NCBI GenBank assembly: GCA_015680685.1 | Contig: MNCI01029685.1 | Coordinates: 244,922-308,921, forward strand | Origin: Gnetum montanum | Taxonomy: Eukaryota; Streptophyta; Gnetopsida; Gnetales; Gnetaceae | Direction of reading: 5' to 3' | Length of the DNA: 64,000 nucleotides | Shown here: positions 46,301 to 57,869 of the stretch, in pieces | How the letters are laid out: each line of letters begins with the position of its first letter | Numbering within the stretch: position 1 is the first letter of the stretch | Program-made: the position numbers and the translations under genes | Notes under the pieces: generated by a model | The model's database searches: none | The model's input: the letters and a program-made list of their open reading frames with translations, nothing else | What the model was told of the DNA's origin: nothing

Positions 46301-46639
46301 GAGAGAGTTAAGCATGTCCTTTAGAGGACATGCTTCAATCTTGTGCCTTATAGTTTTTGAATAGTTAGGATAGTTTATTACTATTAGCTAAATTTACCTA
46401 CAACAATAGCTACCAAGCAAGTTTGGAAGCAACACTATATGAAATTTTGTATAGTAGATCTTGTAGGACTTCTTTGTGTTAGGATGCAATCAAGGATAGA
46501 CAGTGGATTAGTTCAAATATAGTTTTATGCATGAAACATCATAATTAAGGATGTTTGTAAGTAGTTCAAAGTAGCTCAACATAGTTAGCCTAGTTATGCG
46601 AATCATAAGAGGCAGTCTTCCAAGTTCATAATTGATGAT

Positions 46640-47040
46640 AAGATGCTCATTCATGTCTCTCTACTAAAGGAGTTGATCCATTTTGGATGGAAAGGAAATA
46701 TTGCACCTCATTACATTAGACTATTTGATATGCTTCAATGCATATGACAAGTGGCGTATCATGTAATTTTACCTCTACAACTTTCAAGCATGCATAACAT
46801 CTTTCATGTAATCATGCTTTAGAAGTATCTTCCTAATGAGAACAATTTTGTCGATTGGATCGAAGTATAACATCAAATTAATGCTTTGTATGGGGTGTGG
46901 CCCATTAGGACCATGGATCGAACAGAGTGGTAGTTGTGCAACAAAGTTGTTCTGATGATGAAAGTCTTGTGGAGCCATTGTGATTCTCAAGAATTAGCTT
47001 GGGAGCTTCATCCAATGACAATTTTGATTACTAGACTCTC
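46640..47040 (+). pseudogene. Element 3 integrase tail and chromodomain-like segment
   Basis: YIRLFDMLQCI and HNIFHVIMLXKYLPNENNF-like text give the integrase end. A segment follows reading RTMDRTEW, LCNKVVLMMKVLWSHCDSQE and LAWELHPMTI (about 46905-47025). Aromatic and acidic positions at the spacing of a chromodomain (…K.LW..H....WE) are kept. Clearer than in element 2, this supports assignment to the Tekay/Del chromoviruses. Confidence 0.6.
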
Positions 47041-47144
47041 ACCATCTAGTGTGTAGGACTCAATTGCTTCACCTAGTAAAACTATGCTTATATTGCTCTT
47101 GTATAATCCTATTTTACATGAGCTTGATAGCAATCATCTGATCT

Positions 47145-49400
47145 TGTGATTCAAACTTATGCTTCTTATTTTCTAGGTGATCTATCTTAGCATTTTTGCA
47201 TGATTATTTCTATTTTTAGGTTTTTTGCATTATTGGTAAGGTTGGATTTTGTTACGATTTTTTATATTTTCATAAAATTATGATTTTTCTGGGTTGCACT
47301 TTGAATGATTATATTTGTCTAATTTTTATACTTTATTTACAAGCTTCGTAACATTGAAATTTACTATTTTGTTGATTTTTTGGAATTTTGGGTTTCATCA
47401 GAATTCAATGCAAGAACTATTTTGAGCTTGGTCTTGTGTATTAATATTACACTTCTATGATATAATATTTATCTTACTTTAGATCTAATTAGGTCTTTAT
47501 TTTTTGTTGAATTTTGAGTTACCATTAATTTAGGAGTTTTTAATGATTTCCTGGGGTTTGGAATCCTTGTTGTGTATTTGATTTAATTGATGTGTTTTTT
47601 CCATAGAGTTGATGGGTTGTTAATGTCTCCAATGTCATCTATATCATGTCATTATTATTCCCTATTAATTTCTAAATGTTTTGAAATTATTTTGAATTAT
47701 TTTCTTTAGTCTTGTGTTTTGCACTAGAATGATGAGTCAACCACAAGTCATGGTGTTGCTATTGACACTAACCACAAGTCATGGTCAATTTGTAGTCTCC
47801 CACCATGAGTTATGGTAGGATCATGGTCAACCCTTTTATCTTCCCTTACAATTTTGGTCTCTATTTTTTGCAAAACCTACAATTTCACAAGTTGTAGTCA
47901 TCCATCATGAGTCATGGTCAAGTCTTCCTTGTCATTATGTTCATTTTAAGACTCTTGAGTGGTTTCTAGTTAACCATGGGTAATGGTATAGACATGGTCA
48001 TCCACCATGGTTCATGGTTAGGTTGTGGTTGAGTTAATTTTGCTAGTCTCTACTAGTAGTTTTTCTGAAAAATCACAAGTCGTGGTTAGCCACCATGAGT
48101 TGTGGTTAAGTCATGATCTCTTGAACTTTTCCTTTTTGGACCTATCCTATAGTTAGAGGTTAATTTGACACGTTTTGGCCTATTTTGTATGTTTTGGATT
48201 AGTTTGGTACTTATTGATTTGTTTAATTTGACATTGAAGTTGATTCTTGGTTCATATTAGAGTTTTCAATTGTTTGGACTTGATGGCTTGTTGTTGTGCC
48301 ATTCCACTATCAACAGTTGGTTTGTACATGTTTAGATGCTCAAATATTTGTTGTTCATTAGGAGGTAGCAGCAAGTTTTGTGACTAGTTAAAGATGGACT
48401 CCATAGAGATATTTGGTATTTGACCATCACTATGATGCATTAGTGTGGCTCTCATTGTAGGCCCAATTCATGGCTGATTGGTCCTTTGTTTGATGCCTCT
48501 ATAATATTAGAGGTGAGTCCATAGTAGCACCTTTAGCATTGATAGTTTGGTTTGAGACTAATAAATAAATCCATGCACATGATAGTTTGGCATTTGGTTT
48601 GTTTAAAAATTCAAAATGCTCATGACAATAATTCATACATTTGAAATTTAGTGTTGTGCACGCTAGTCTCCTTATTTGTAAGTTGATGGATTGAAGTAGA
48701 CAATTTGGTTTAGTTAAATATTTGTTTGATGCCTAGATCTATGCATAATGTGTGATCCATAATGTCTATTATGTTTATGCACTAATGACACGTGTTGCAG
48801 GCCAACATGCCTTTACCTAGCTACCATGAAACTTGCCCTCAAATGAACTAGAGGAGATACCAATATTTTTCACTTAATTTATACAACTCCTTTTATTTTT
48901 GGATCACCAAGGCTAGTTGGAGCAACAATATCTTTTGATATTTGCTACTATTTTTAGATATTATGCATGTTTACTTTATAGTTTTAGACTACTATCTCTT
49001 TTGCATGCTATTACATTTCTGGTCATGTACTAGTTTATTTTCTTATCATGCATTATGTATTTAGATCATGGATATTTTTATGTATTGTTGAACATATTGA
49101 TATTTCTACATATTTATGGCTATTCATTATTTTTAGACTCATATTCTCTATTGTCAATTTTAGTTATTTGTAGTTTTAGTTGTTATTATACTTCATCATC
49201 TAGTCTATTGTATAAGCTTCTATTTATAATGTCTTTTCTTTTCTTTTAGTCATGGTATCACTGTATTTTCCTTTTGCTTCCTTATCATTGCATTAGTTCA
49301 TTTTATTTTCAATTATTTCTTACCATTACCAACCATTCATTACAGATTCTATACCTAATGTAATGCTCTCTAACTTAAGGCTAGGAAGAAGGATGTTACA
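47145..49400 (+). repeat. Element 3, 3' LTR
   Basis: 2256 bp from TGTGATTCAAAC to GGATGTTACA, uninterrupted, so it is the best reference for this LTR family. U3 (47740-48110) carries several caccatgagttatgg / accacaagtcatgg / catcatgagtcatgg words. Sequence after it (49401-49532) matches 40580-40710. Confidence 0.82.
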
Positions 49401-49736
49401 TCGATCCTCCAAAAATATTGATAAAGTTTTTCTTTCTATCTTTTTGTTTTTTTTTGTTTATACTTTATATCTTGTTCACTGTATTAAAAGTCACATTCCA
49501 TTTTAAACTTACATTACAAATTGATGCATAAATTTGGAATAATATGTCATAATCACAATGGAAGAACCTAAGATTTATTAATATCATAATTTGAATATTC
49601 CAAATTTCTTTGTTGCATGCCATCTTTACTTATTTTTTTCCTTTGTTAACAGATAAAAATAACTATATACATAACACTCTATAGGTATATATCATCTTTA
49701 TCATCTCTCTTGTAAGTAGGCATTTCATTTTTCTCT

Positions 49737-49741
49737 ATAAT
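49737..49741. repeat. Target duplication ATAAT, left copy, of solo LTR 3
   Basis: ATAAT precedes the LTR and is repeated exactly at 50671-50675. Confidence 0.85.
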
Positions 49742-49915
49742 TGATGAGTGGCGAGGTACCCCTACACTCCACCATACGAATACGAGCGTACACGCGCGAT
49801 CCGGTCGAACTCCGCAGACTAAATGCCTTAACGCCACAAGAAACACTTGGGGTTAATCGTTCGTTGTCTTCCCAGGCTTGCTTGTATGTGTCACGGTGTA
49901 TGGTTAAGCAAGTCT

Positions 49916-50498
49916 NNNNNNNNNNNNNNNNNNNNNNNNNNNNNNNNNNNNNNNNNNNNNNNNNNNNNNNNNNNNNNNNNNNNNNNNNNNNNNNNNNNNN
50001 NNNNNNNNNNNNNNNNNNNNNNNNNNNNNNNNNNNNNNNNNNNNNNNNNNNNNNNNNNNNNNNNNNNNNNNNNNNNNNNNNNNNNNNNNNNNNNNNNNNN
50101 NNNNNNNNNNNNNNNNNNNNNNNNNNNNNNNNNNNNNNNNNNNNNNNNNNNNNNNNNNNNNNNNNNNNNNNNNNNNNNNNNNNNNNNNNNNNNNNNNNNN
50201 NNNNNNNNNNNNNNNNNNNNNNNNNNNNNNNNNNNNNNNNNNNNNNNNNNNNNNNNNNNNNNNNNNNNNNNNNNNNNNNNNNNNNNNNNNNNNNNNNNNN
50301 NNNNNNNNNNNNNNNNNNNNNNNNNNNNNNNNNNNNNNNNNNNNNNNNNNNNNNNNNNNNNNNNNNNNNNNNNNNNNNNNNNNNNNNNNNNNNNNNNNNN
50401 NNNNNNNNNNNNNNNNNNNNNNNNNNNNNNNNNNNNNNNNNNNNNNNNNNNNNNNNNNNNNNNNNNNNNNNNNNNNNNNNNNNNNNNNNNNNNNNNNN
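49916..50498. other. Assembly gap (583 N)
   Basis: Run of undetermined bases inside solo LTR 3. It probably replaces ordinary U5/R sequence of the LTR, but a larger insertion cannot be excluded. Confidence 0.99.
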
Positions 50499-50550
50499 GG
50501 ATTGGGAAATGAAGGGAGTGCCGCCTCTTATTTATAGATATGGCGGCGGG

Positions 50551-50648
50551 ACGCGATATCGCGTATGCGATATCGCAGGAGAAGACGCGTTATCGCGTAT
50601 GCAATATCACATGGGATGCGATATCGCGACGGCCGCGATATCGCGGCC
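50551..50648 (-). promoter_or_regulatory. Cluster of GCGATATCGC palindromes upstream of LTR TATA box
   Basis: Six boxes centred on GATATC or a close variant: ACGCGATATCGCGT (50551-50564), TGCGATATCGCA (50566-50577), ACGCGTTATCGCGT (50585-50598), TGCAATATCACA (50600-50611), TGCGATATCGCG (50617-50628) and GGCCGCGATATCGCGG extended to an 18-bp perfect palindrome (50631-50648). Centre-to-centre spacing is 14-20 bp. In the direction of LTR transcription they lie just upstream of the TATA box, where enhancer or operator-like sites would be. The binding factor is unknown. Confidence 0.75.
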
Positions 50649-50670
50649 TAGTGTAAGTCACGTCTCATCA

Positions 50671-50675
50671 ATAAT
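50671..50675. repeat. Target duplication ATAAT, right copy, of solo LTR 3
   Basis: Exact match to 49737-49741, directly after the CATCA end. Confidence 0.85.
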
Positions 50676-51374
50676 CAAGCACTTCTACTTTTTAATTTGA
50701 TAATGAATAAACTACATGTTCATATATATCATAACCCCTCACCATTGGACCCACAGTATTGTGCTATGTTGTGTAAGTGTGGTTAGCTTCAGTTATAAGC
50801 ATGGGGACTCATAGTTAGTTATATTATCTTAATGATATATTTTATGAGATCCCATGATATTATATATATGATTATGATTTATCATAATTATGCACACTAT
50901 TCTTGTTGGGTGTGTAGTATGTTGTATGTCACTAGTAGAAAGTATAGGTTATAGAGGAAGACTAACCATCAAGCAAGTATGATCTCAAGCTCTATGTCAT
51001 TATAACACATTTATGATTATGATATTAGTGATGTTTAGTAGGCTATGTTATGTGATTACGAATTAGTGGTGCTTGATCAATCATACTATGATGATAAAAT
51101 GCTTAGCATGTTATCCATGTTTGAGTTGTATTACTAATTGATTTGCTCTATGATGCCTATATGGTTTTATGGTCACAAGGTATATGGGTTATGATACTTA
51201 AAGGAGTAATCAATATTTTGAGTGGGTGTCTTGTGAGTGAGTTATGAAGGATGAGTACCTTAGCATTAGTTGAAATGCAAAAATAGAGAGAAATCCTAAG
51301 AAATAAAAACCATAATAGAGCAATTTGTTCTATGTTCATAAAATAAAGTATATATTATTTTTTATTTCTTCCCT
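50676..51374. other. AT-rich spacer, nothing identified
   Basis: No coding, repeat partner or RNA feature seen between solo LTR 3 and the second family 4 copy. Confidence 0.35.
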
Positions 51375-53222
51375 TTCCAATCATGTTTGTGCATCTTGAT
51401 TTTCTGGTTTCTTCCACTTCTTCATTCTTCTCGAATTATAAGTCATTTTCCATGATTTTTAAGACACTAGGAAGTTGGTGTAGGATAGATTATTATTTGG
51501 GAGCTTTGATTTAGGTTCTGGAAAATCTAGGATTTTATTAGAAGCATTTTTGTGTCTTGGGTTCTAGTATCTGGGGTTTGGCAATTCTCAAATTTCATGT
51601 AAATGTTTTTACTTATATCTTGCTTTATATATTGGATTCATCTGCATGATTGTGGGTTGTTTGATGGGATGGATAGGTGCCAAATTATGCTCTTGAGTTT
51701 TTGTAATGTAGAGATTCCATACATTTGTATAATGTTTCTAGTAATTATGGATGTCATGGTGTGACAAGTGGGAATTTTGGAATTTGAAATTGAATGAGAA
51801 ACCTTAGGGACAACAAAGATTCCATTGTTGGGCACTAAGGCTTGTGGAGTAAGGTTTATGTAGGACGGTGTGTTTATAATGGAATAGAAACTTTTGTTGA
51901 ATGATGTTTAATTGTTTGACATATTGCGTTCTTTTCCTGTTTCATCATTGCTGTCGCAAATTCAGGACAGGTCACGACCTGTTGCAAGTTGGTTATGCTA
52001 GGATTCATACTCGGTTGTGAGTTACGATAGGATTGCTTTGCATTTTTTTTTTTGAAAGGTGGAAAGGATGTGATGTATCGATGCTAAGGTCATGATTTAT
52101 TCTCTGCATTTTTATGCATTATTTTGACATCAATGTGAGCGGTAGTGGCTTTGCGGCCAAGTCACGGTCAGGAACACAAGGCAGTTAAACCCATGTAGAG
52201 ATCGCGGCCTAGGAGAAGGGAAAGGACATGATCGAGGCATGAGTCGTGATCCAAGTCACAGGCAATAGATATTCCATAATGTCTATGTGTAAATCCAAAG
52301 TATTTGTGCACTCAATTAAAGCAAGTTTGGGAATGTCACGTCTATATGCTATGCTATATGTGGAAGCTTGTGAGAATTCACCATTCTAAATGTGATGTGA
52401 TTTGTGTAATTCCAAAAAAGATAGGTATGGGTTCGTAATTAGAAACGTGAATTCAAAGAGTTAAAATATATTTTTTAAAAAGGATCAAAGCTCTTACAAA
52501 TTATAACAAATCTTTGACCAAATGTATTTTTACATTTGTATATTAGGTAAAAATGTAAGCAATTTGTGTTAGATTTTTCTATTACTTAATATTTTTATTT
52601 CAAAATATAAATATTCATCCCAAAAAGTACCCAATGCAAATTTACTGTGCTTTTGTACATGAACTTGTACCCACCACAAATAGTTCACAAAATTTACATC
52701 AGATTTGTGAATCCCGATGCATAATCTGTATGCATATGTTTGATGTAGTATTATATATATATATATATGAAAATGGTTGATGATATTCTTTGTTAAGATG
52801 AATTATTAGTCAGTGATGATGTGTTATATTTTTGATGCATTATCCTCACAAGTTGATGTCATGTGCATGCATGATAATGAAGTTGACATAAGGGTGGAGA
52901 TTTGGTGATGAGCCACCCTGGAGGAGTTGGATTAACCCCTACTATGATACATTAGTGAGGCTCTTACCTCAATCTTTATACTAAGAGTGGGAAAGTATAG
53001 AAAGGACGTATAACTGGTACAAGATCTTAGGGCATATGAATATTCATGGATCTACCAACCAAATGGTTGGTAGCCTAGGGCTATAGATGAGGCAGTAGAC
53101 ACTAGCACTAGTAGTAATAAATGTAATGGAAAATGAATAGAAGACTTACAAGTACTGATCATATTATAAATACTCGTATCAATGATATCATGGTATATAC
53201 TAATTGGGAACGTATTGGCTAT
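51375..53222. repeat. Family 4 repeat, copy B, left part
   Basis: Matches 22316-24713 in order (gtttgtgcatct; caaattatgctctt; gcagttaaacccatgt; gtcatgtgcatgcatgata). A short (TA)n run lies near 52752-52768. It is interrupted at 53222 by element 4 and resumes at 63249. Confidence 0.7.
53218..53222. repeat. Target duplication of element 4, left copy (GCTAT)
   Basis: GCTAT precedes element 4; GCTAC follows it at 63249-63253, one mismatch. The uninterrupted site in family 4 copy A reads cagctattac at 24707-24716. Confidence 0.7.
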
Positions 53223-54062
53223 TGATGAGCAACGAGGTACCTCTACGCCCAACCATACGAATCACAAGCGTTCACATGCGATCTACTTAAATTCTGTAAA
53301 CTTTAATTACCAAGTATGCTAGAGCTAAACGGTGAGTTTGTGTTGTATGTTCATTGTCTTCCCAATCCCACTTGCGAAATGCAAACGTATGAGGCATAAG
53401 ATTTTTATTATTTTATGTTTTATCAATTTGCTCACCTAAAACACAAATAAAAGTGAAAGTAATTAACTACTAAGTAAACTATTGTCTAATCTAGCGTGAC
53501 ACAAGTAACCATCCCCACTTCTTGGACATATCCTGAACTTCATGTAAACACTACTGGGTTGTCAAACGCTAACCATTTCTGAGCTACCAAGTGTCACACG
53601 TATGTTCAAAGGGGTTGTGCTTGTGTATTCTAATTAGTTGCTTAATTAATCAAAATTAATTACTGAGTGAATAACATGAAACATAAAATGCATGAAATCA
53701 CAATATATAAATGCATAAGAAAGAAAGTCTCAAGTGCTGCAAAGTGAATCAAAGAGCTCGTCTTTATTGCCAACACAATGGTGTGTTCAGGTACATCAGT
53801 GTTTGAATAAAGATCCAATTACACTTAGACCTCCTGCTATAGGCACTTGGAAAATATTCTAACTCTCAAATGAACCAACTACAAGAGTTTTGCTACTTGG
53901 TTTCAACAACTACTCCCGAATTGTGTGCCTAGGGGTTATATTTATAGACCTGGGAGTGTCCAGTGATATCACATGCCCGATATCGCATCTTTGGCCATGA
54001 TATTCCATACCTGATATCATGGTCGCTCTGATATTGGAGCTTATAAAAAACATGATTCATCA
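53223..54062 (-). repeat. Element 4, 3' LTR
   Basis: 840 bp, TGATGAGCAACGAGG to ATTCATCA on the plus strand. A TATA complement (tatatttatagacc, about 53937-53950) and several decayed gatatc boxes (tgatatcac, ccgatatcgc, ctgatatcatgg) up to the end mirror the solo LTRs. Confidence 0.9.
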
Positions 54063-54070
54063 TACCCCCA
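54063..54070 (-). promoter_or_regulatory. Polypurine tract of element 4
   Basis: TGGGGGTA on the minus strand abuts the 3' LTR (which starts TGATGAAT in that orientation). The same string occurs in the same place beside the element 5 LTR (25810-25817). Confidence 0.7.
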
Positions 54071-56180
54071 TGACTGAATGAAAACTCATTCTTGAGTATA
54101 GAAGAGGAGGAAAAAGTCCCTTACAAAATATATTAGGAGGTATGGAATGTTTGACAAACATGAAAAGTGACATAGAGGAAACAAACAAATACAGAAGTGC
54201 CTGATCATACAACATTACAATTGTGTATAAAATTGGGTGTTCATGACAACAAGAAAGAACACCCTTAGATCCAATGGACATCAAACCCTTCATAGCAACA
54301 GAAGAATAAGGGAGAGGTAGAAGAGATCTAGCAGTCATAAATAATCTCATGTAAGTGATATTGTTGCATCCTCCTTGGTGAAGATAGTCCGGCTTCTAGT
54401 CCATGCTTCCCACTGAAATCACAACAAAATAAAGGATTAGTATATAAAGTGTAACACATAGTAGTTGAATACCTTATCTCATTAGTGATTTTGTCTAGCT
54501 AATTTGTGATTGTGGTAGATTGGTTGCTTGATAATGTTAGTGGAAAGATTGACAAATGGGTTAAGTAAGAGAAGTGGTCCATAAAATTCAGAAAAAGCTT
54601 AACACAAGGAATACTAGAAAGATGGTATATAAAGTCACAAAAATAAAAGAAAGAATTTACTAACAAACAATTGTGAAAATGCTCACAATTGGATGGCATT
54701 TATGGGGTAAACAAAAAGAATTTGATTGTAAAAATGTCAAAGGTTAAAGAACTTAACTTAACCAAACCAAAAGATATGCAAGTGGGTTCTCCCCAAAGCA
54801 AGCACAAGTCTTTTATGCCCTTGCATAACTTCAAGCCAAGGATTCCATGGGCACCATGGATGGTTAATGGCTATGGAAGGTTAAGTACAAAAACCCAGAA
54901 GTAACTGACTGAGAAACCCAACACATCAAATCAAAATATCGAATCAAACATGAAACTGACAGTGAGGTGAGGCATGAAAAGCATAGATGGATGAGAGAGA
55001 GAATGGAATGGGATTCCTAATTATGGTCACCTGAAGTCCCTTGTGGAGTTTGTGATTAAATGACTCAATAGGATCCATCCTTGGTCCAAACCAAAACCAA
55101 CCACTTTTGGCAACTTCACATTGACATTCTAAGACTAGTCCATTCCCTGAGACACAAGAATGCTCCCATAAAACAACCACCATTCTAGATTAGAGAAGAA
55201 GAAGTAGGAAGTGAGAAAGGGCCTTAGTTAGAGGAGACAAGACAAGTCCCATAACTAGTGCTTGTAGCCCTTTTATTTGGTCTAAGGGGTGTGCTTTGAA
55301 TTCCCATATTTATTTTATTTTGAATGGGAACCATACCATGCAAAGACCCATGCATTTTCACATTTATTTTATCCAAGGGATGTACTTTGAATCCTCATCT
55401 CTTTTTTTTTTGGATGAGATGCACACCATGCAAGGACTTATTTGACTTCCTATCGTGGAATGATATAGAATGGTGAAAATCTCACGAGAACACTCCTGCA
55501 CATAGGAAAATGAAAAAGCACAAAGAATACCACATCCCTTTGAAACCACACCCTATCCAAACCTTTGATTCCTTCCCAATTCCGAAAACTAAACAAGTTA
55601 CCAATTTAGTAAGGTTGCATTAATGAAAAAGGGATTGCACGTTTCCAAAACAAAAAAAACCATTGAGTATGCAAATGGGTGGATGATGTGGACTCACTAC
55701 CTATTACATGAAAAGAAATCATGTCCTAGTTGTCAGTAATGACATTCAAAGTCAGAAACCAAACATGAACAATCAAATTACAAATGAAACATACCACCAT
55801 CGAGTAGCACATTACCATTGTACCTGACACCTTATTAGTGAAAAGAGTAGAGAATCACACCAAACACAAGAAAACATAAAAGAAAGTAAAAGATTATTCA
55901 AGAAATATTAAATATACTAATGATGGTATAAACAAAAACTTAGAAAAGATCAATAACTTGAAAAACAAAAAGATGTAAAACAAAGAATATGAAAACAAAA
56001 AGTTGTAAAACTAAAAATGTATAAAACAAAAAAGTCAAAAGACTAAGGAGCCACATAAAGTGTTAGTATGGATGGCCATCTCCCCCATGACTAAGCTGGA
56101 AGGGGGATATCTAAAAGATTGGGTGTCATTGTGCATCTAGTGAGGTGTTTGTTAAGTTGGTTGGCTTGGGCTCATGGAAA
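54071..56180 (-). other. Non-coding stretch between integrase and 3' LTR of element 4
   Basis: About 2.1 kb. In Athila elements this interval can carry an extra envelope-like frame. Here only short frames remain (96 codons at 54060-54350 overlapping the LTR edge, 79 codons at 54944-55183), with no signal peptide plus membrane-anchor pattern I would trust. A-rich on the plus strand at 55790-56040. Confidence 0.5.
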
Positions 56181-57334
56181 GGTTTCAGTTGTTGGATGTT
56201 GACTAATTATTTCTTGTCTAGCCTAAAGTTTATATAAAATCATGGCACCAGATGGAAAAGTCTCATCAATGATGTAAGGTCCTTTCTACAATGTTTGAAA
56301 TTTGTTTCATTGAGGTATGTGTGTAGGATTCCAGTAGAAAACCTTGTCTCCTGATTGAAACTTAACTTTTCTTATTTTGAGGTCATGACATTTCTTCTTA
56401 AATGCCTTATGCATTTTGTTGGATGATAGGGCCATTAACCAATTTTCATCTAGCAAGTTGAGGTTCATTAATCTTTCCTTTTATGCTAGACTTAGATCCA
56501 TGTCAAGGTCACAGGTTGGAGAGAGTGCACGAAGCTTAGATTGAATGGGCAGTGTTGGTAGTTTTCTGCACATGAGCTCATAGGGAGAATAACCTATGGG
56601 AAGCTTCCATGTGGAGCGATGGGCCCAAAGGGCATCATTTAATTTGGTGCTCTAGTCCCTTTAGTATTTGTTAATAGTGTGCGTTAAAATTTTTGTAATC
56701 TCCCAATTAGTGACCTCAACTTGACCATTGGCTTGAGGGTGATAAGGTGTTGTGAGTTTGTGCTCAACCTCCAAGCATTGCATAATTTTTCAGAAAGTGG
56801 CACCTATGAAATGAGTTCCATTATCATATTTTGTTGTACAAACCTAGCAGCAGTAGTGGATGTACAGTCAATGACGGTTGCTACTTCTACCCACATAGTA
56901 CAGTAGTTAACTGCAACTATTATATATGCCTTTCCATTTGACAAAGATGTGATGGGACCTAGAAATTCAATGCCCCAAATATCAAACGGATCAAGAGGCT
57001 GAATCCATTCTTGTGGCCCCTCCATTCGAGTTGTCATTTCACCATCCCTCTGACAACGATCACAAGCACAAATGAATTGGTATGCATTCCTAAAGATTGT
57101 TGGCCAGTAATATCTTGCCATGAGGATTTTGATGGTTGTGCATCTCCCAACGTAATGGCTCCCATAAGGGCCTTCACGATCATCTTGGAGAACGTGTAGT
57201 TGATCTGTGTTAGGAATACACCAACGTACCAGGCTGTCGAGACATACTTTGTAAAGATTCCCATTGATTTCCATGAAATGCTTAACCTGGTAAAGAAATT
57301 GTTGTTTCTTCCAGGTGTCCAACCCTTGTAGCAA
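56180..57334 (-). pseudogene. Element 4 integrase
   Basis: A 176-codon open stretch (56804-57334) covers the zinc-binding module (GSHYVGR...ARYYWPTIFRNAY...CDRCQRDG) and the beginning of the catalytic core. The family's WGIDF reads WGIEF, so the first catalytic Asp has become Glu. IIVAVNYCTMWVE follows, with Asn for the usual Asp (not catalytic). After a break the core continues in other frames with YHPQANGQVEVTN (about 56710-56750) and TINKYWKGLEHQIK. The C-terminal NIVEGPYIIDETFPSGA lies near 56235-56290. Integrase inserts the cDNA into chromosomes; this copy is dead. Confidence 0.8.
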
Positions 57335-57433
57335 TTCTTTCTTAAGAAGATAAGTAAGAATGGTGTCATATCATTTTGGTTCATTGGGCATTTTTGCATT
57401 AATAGCCCCTACAAGGACAGATTCATCAGAAAA

Positions 57434-57769
57434 CTAATTAGATAAGGGGTTCTCTTTCTCCTTATCGTCCCATCTTAGCTGTGATAAGTGGTCAATAATC
57501 ACATTTTTCACATCCTTTCGATCTACCATTATGAGATGGAACTCTTGCAAAATCATGAGCCATCGTATGACATAGGGGTTCACCATTGGTTTACTCATTA
57601 GAAAATAGATGACGCTATGATCTGTGTGCACGAACACTTTATAACCAAGCACATAGTGCCTAAACGTTTCTAATGCAAACGGCATTGCCATCAACTCCTT
57701 TCTGTAGTGGTATAGTTTAGTTGTGCACCTACGATACTTCAATTTGCGTAGTGAATGTAGTATGGACAT
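57434..57769 (-). pseudogene. Element 4 RNase H
   Basis: A 111-codon open stretch with YHYRKELMAMPFALETFRHY (family TTTEKELLAVVFALDKFR.Y), FVHTDHSVIYFLMSKP (TDH.A..YL..K), IRWLMILQEFHL and VIIDHLSQL, the standard Ty3/gypsy RNase H to connection sequence. The domain start lies in another frame near 57780-57870 (PFHVMTNASNYALGVVL, where the first catalytic Asp of the family DASD is replaced by Asn). Confidence 0.8.
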
Positions 57770-57869
57770 TTGTGATCATCCAATTACGTAAGCACTACCC
57801 CCAAAGCATAATTTGATGCATTAGTCATTACATGAAATGGCTTGGACCAATTAGATGCTTGTAGAATTG

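Larger units (their letters stand above)
42395..49400 (+). mobile_element. Element 3: second chromovirus copy, 5'-truncated
   Basis: A sister of element 2 on the same strand. Only the last 0.65 kb of the 5' LTR survives (42395-43040). It is followed by a primer site, decayed gag, protease, RT, RNase H, integrase and chromodomain regions, then a complete 3' LTR (47145-49400). It retains the LTR end and primer site that element 2 lost, and has the integrase segment once where element 2 has it twice. All coding regions are full of stops, many TAG at Gln/Trp positions. The truncated left end precludes a target duplication. Confidence 0.82.
49742..50670 (-). repeat. Solo LTR 3 of the Athila-like family, with sequencing gap
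   Basis: Starts TGATGAGTGGCGAGG and ends TCTCATCA, flanked by ATAAT. Bases 49916-50498 are N, so its true length is unknown. Minus-strand TATA box is the complement of 50528-50537. Upstream of it lies the densest palindrome cluster in the window (50551-50648). CpG is well kept here, implying this is the youngest of the solo copies. Open frames reported across the Ns are meaningless. Confidence 0.9.

Noticed and set aside
49741-50700. Open frames of 319 and 221 codons around 50 kb
   Set aside because: They span 583 undetermined bases and lie in a solo LTR.
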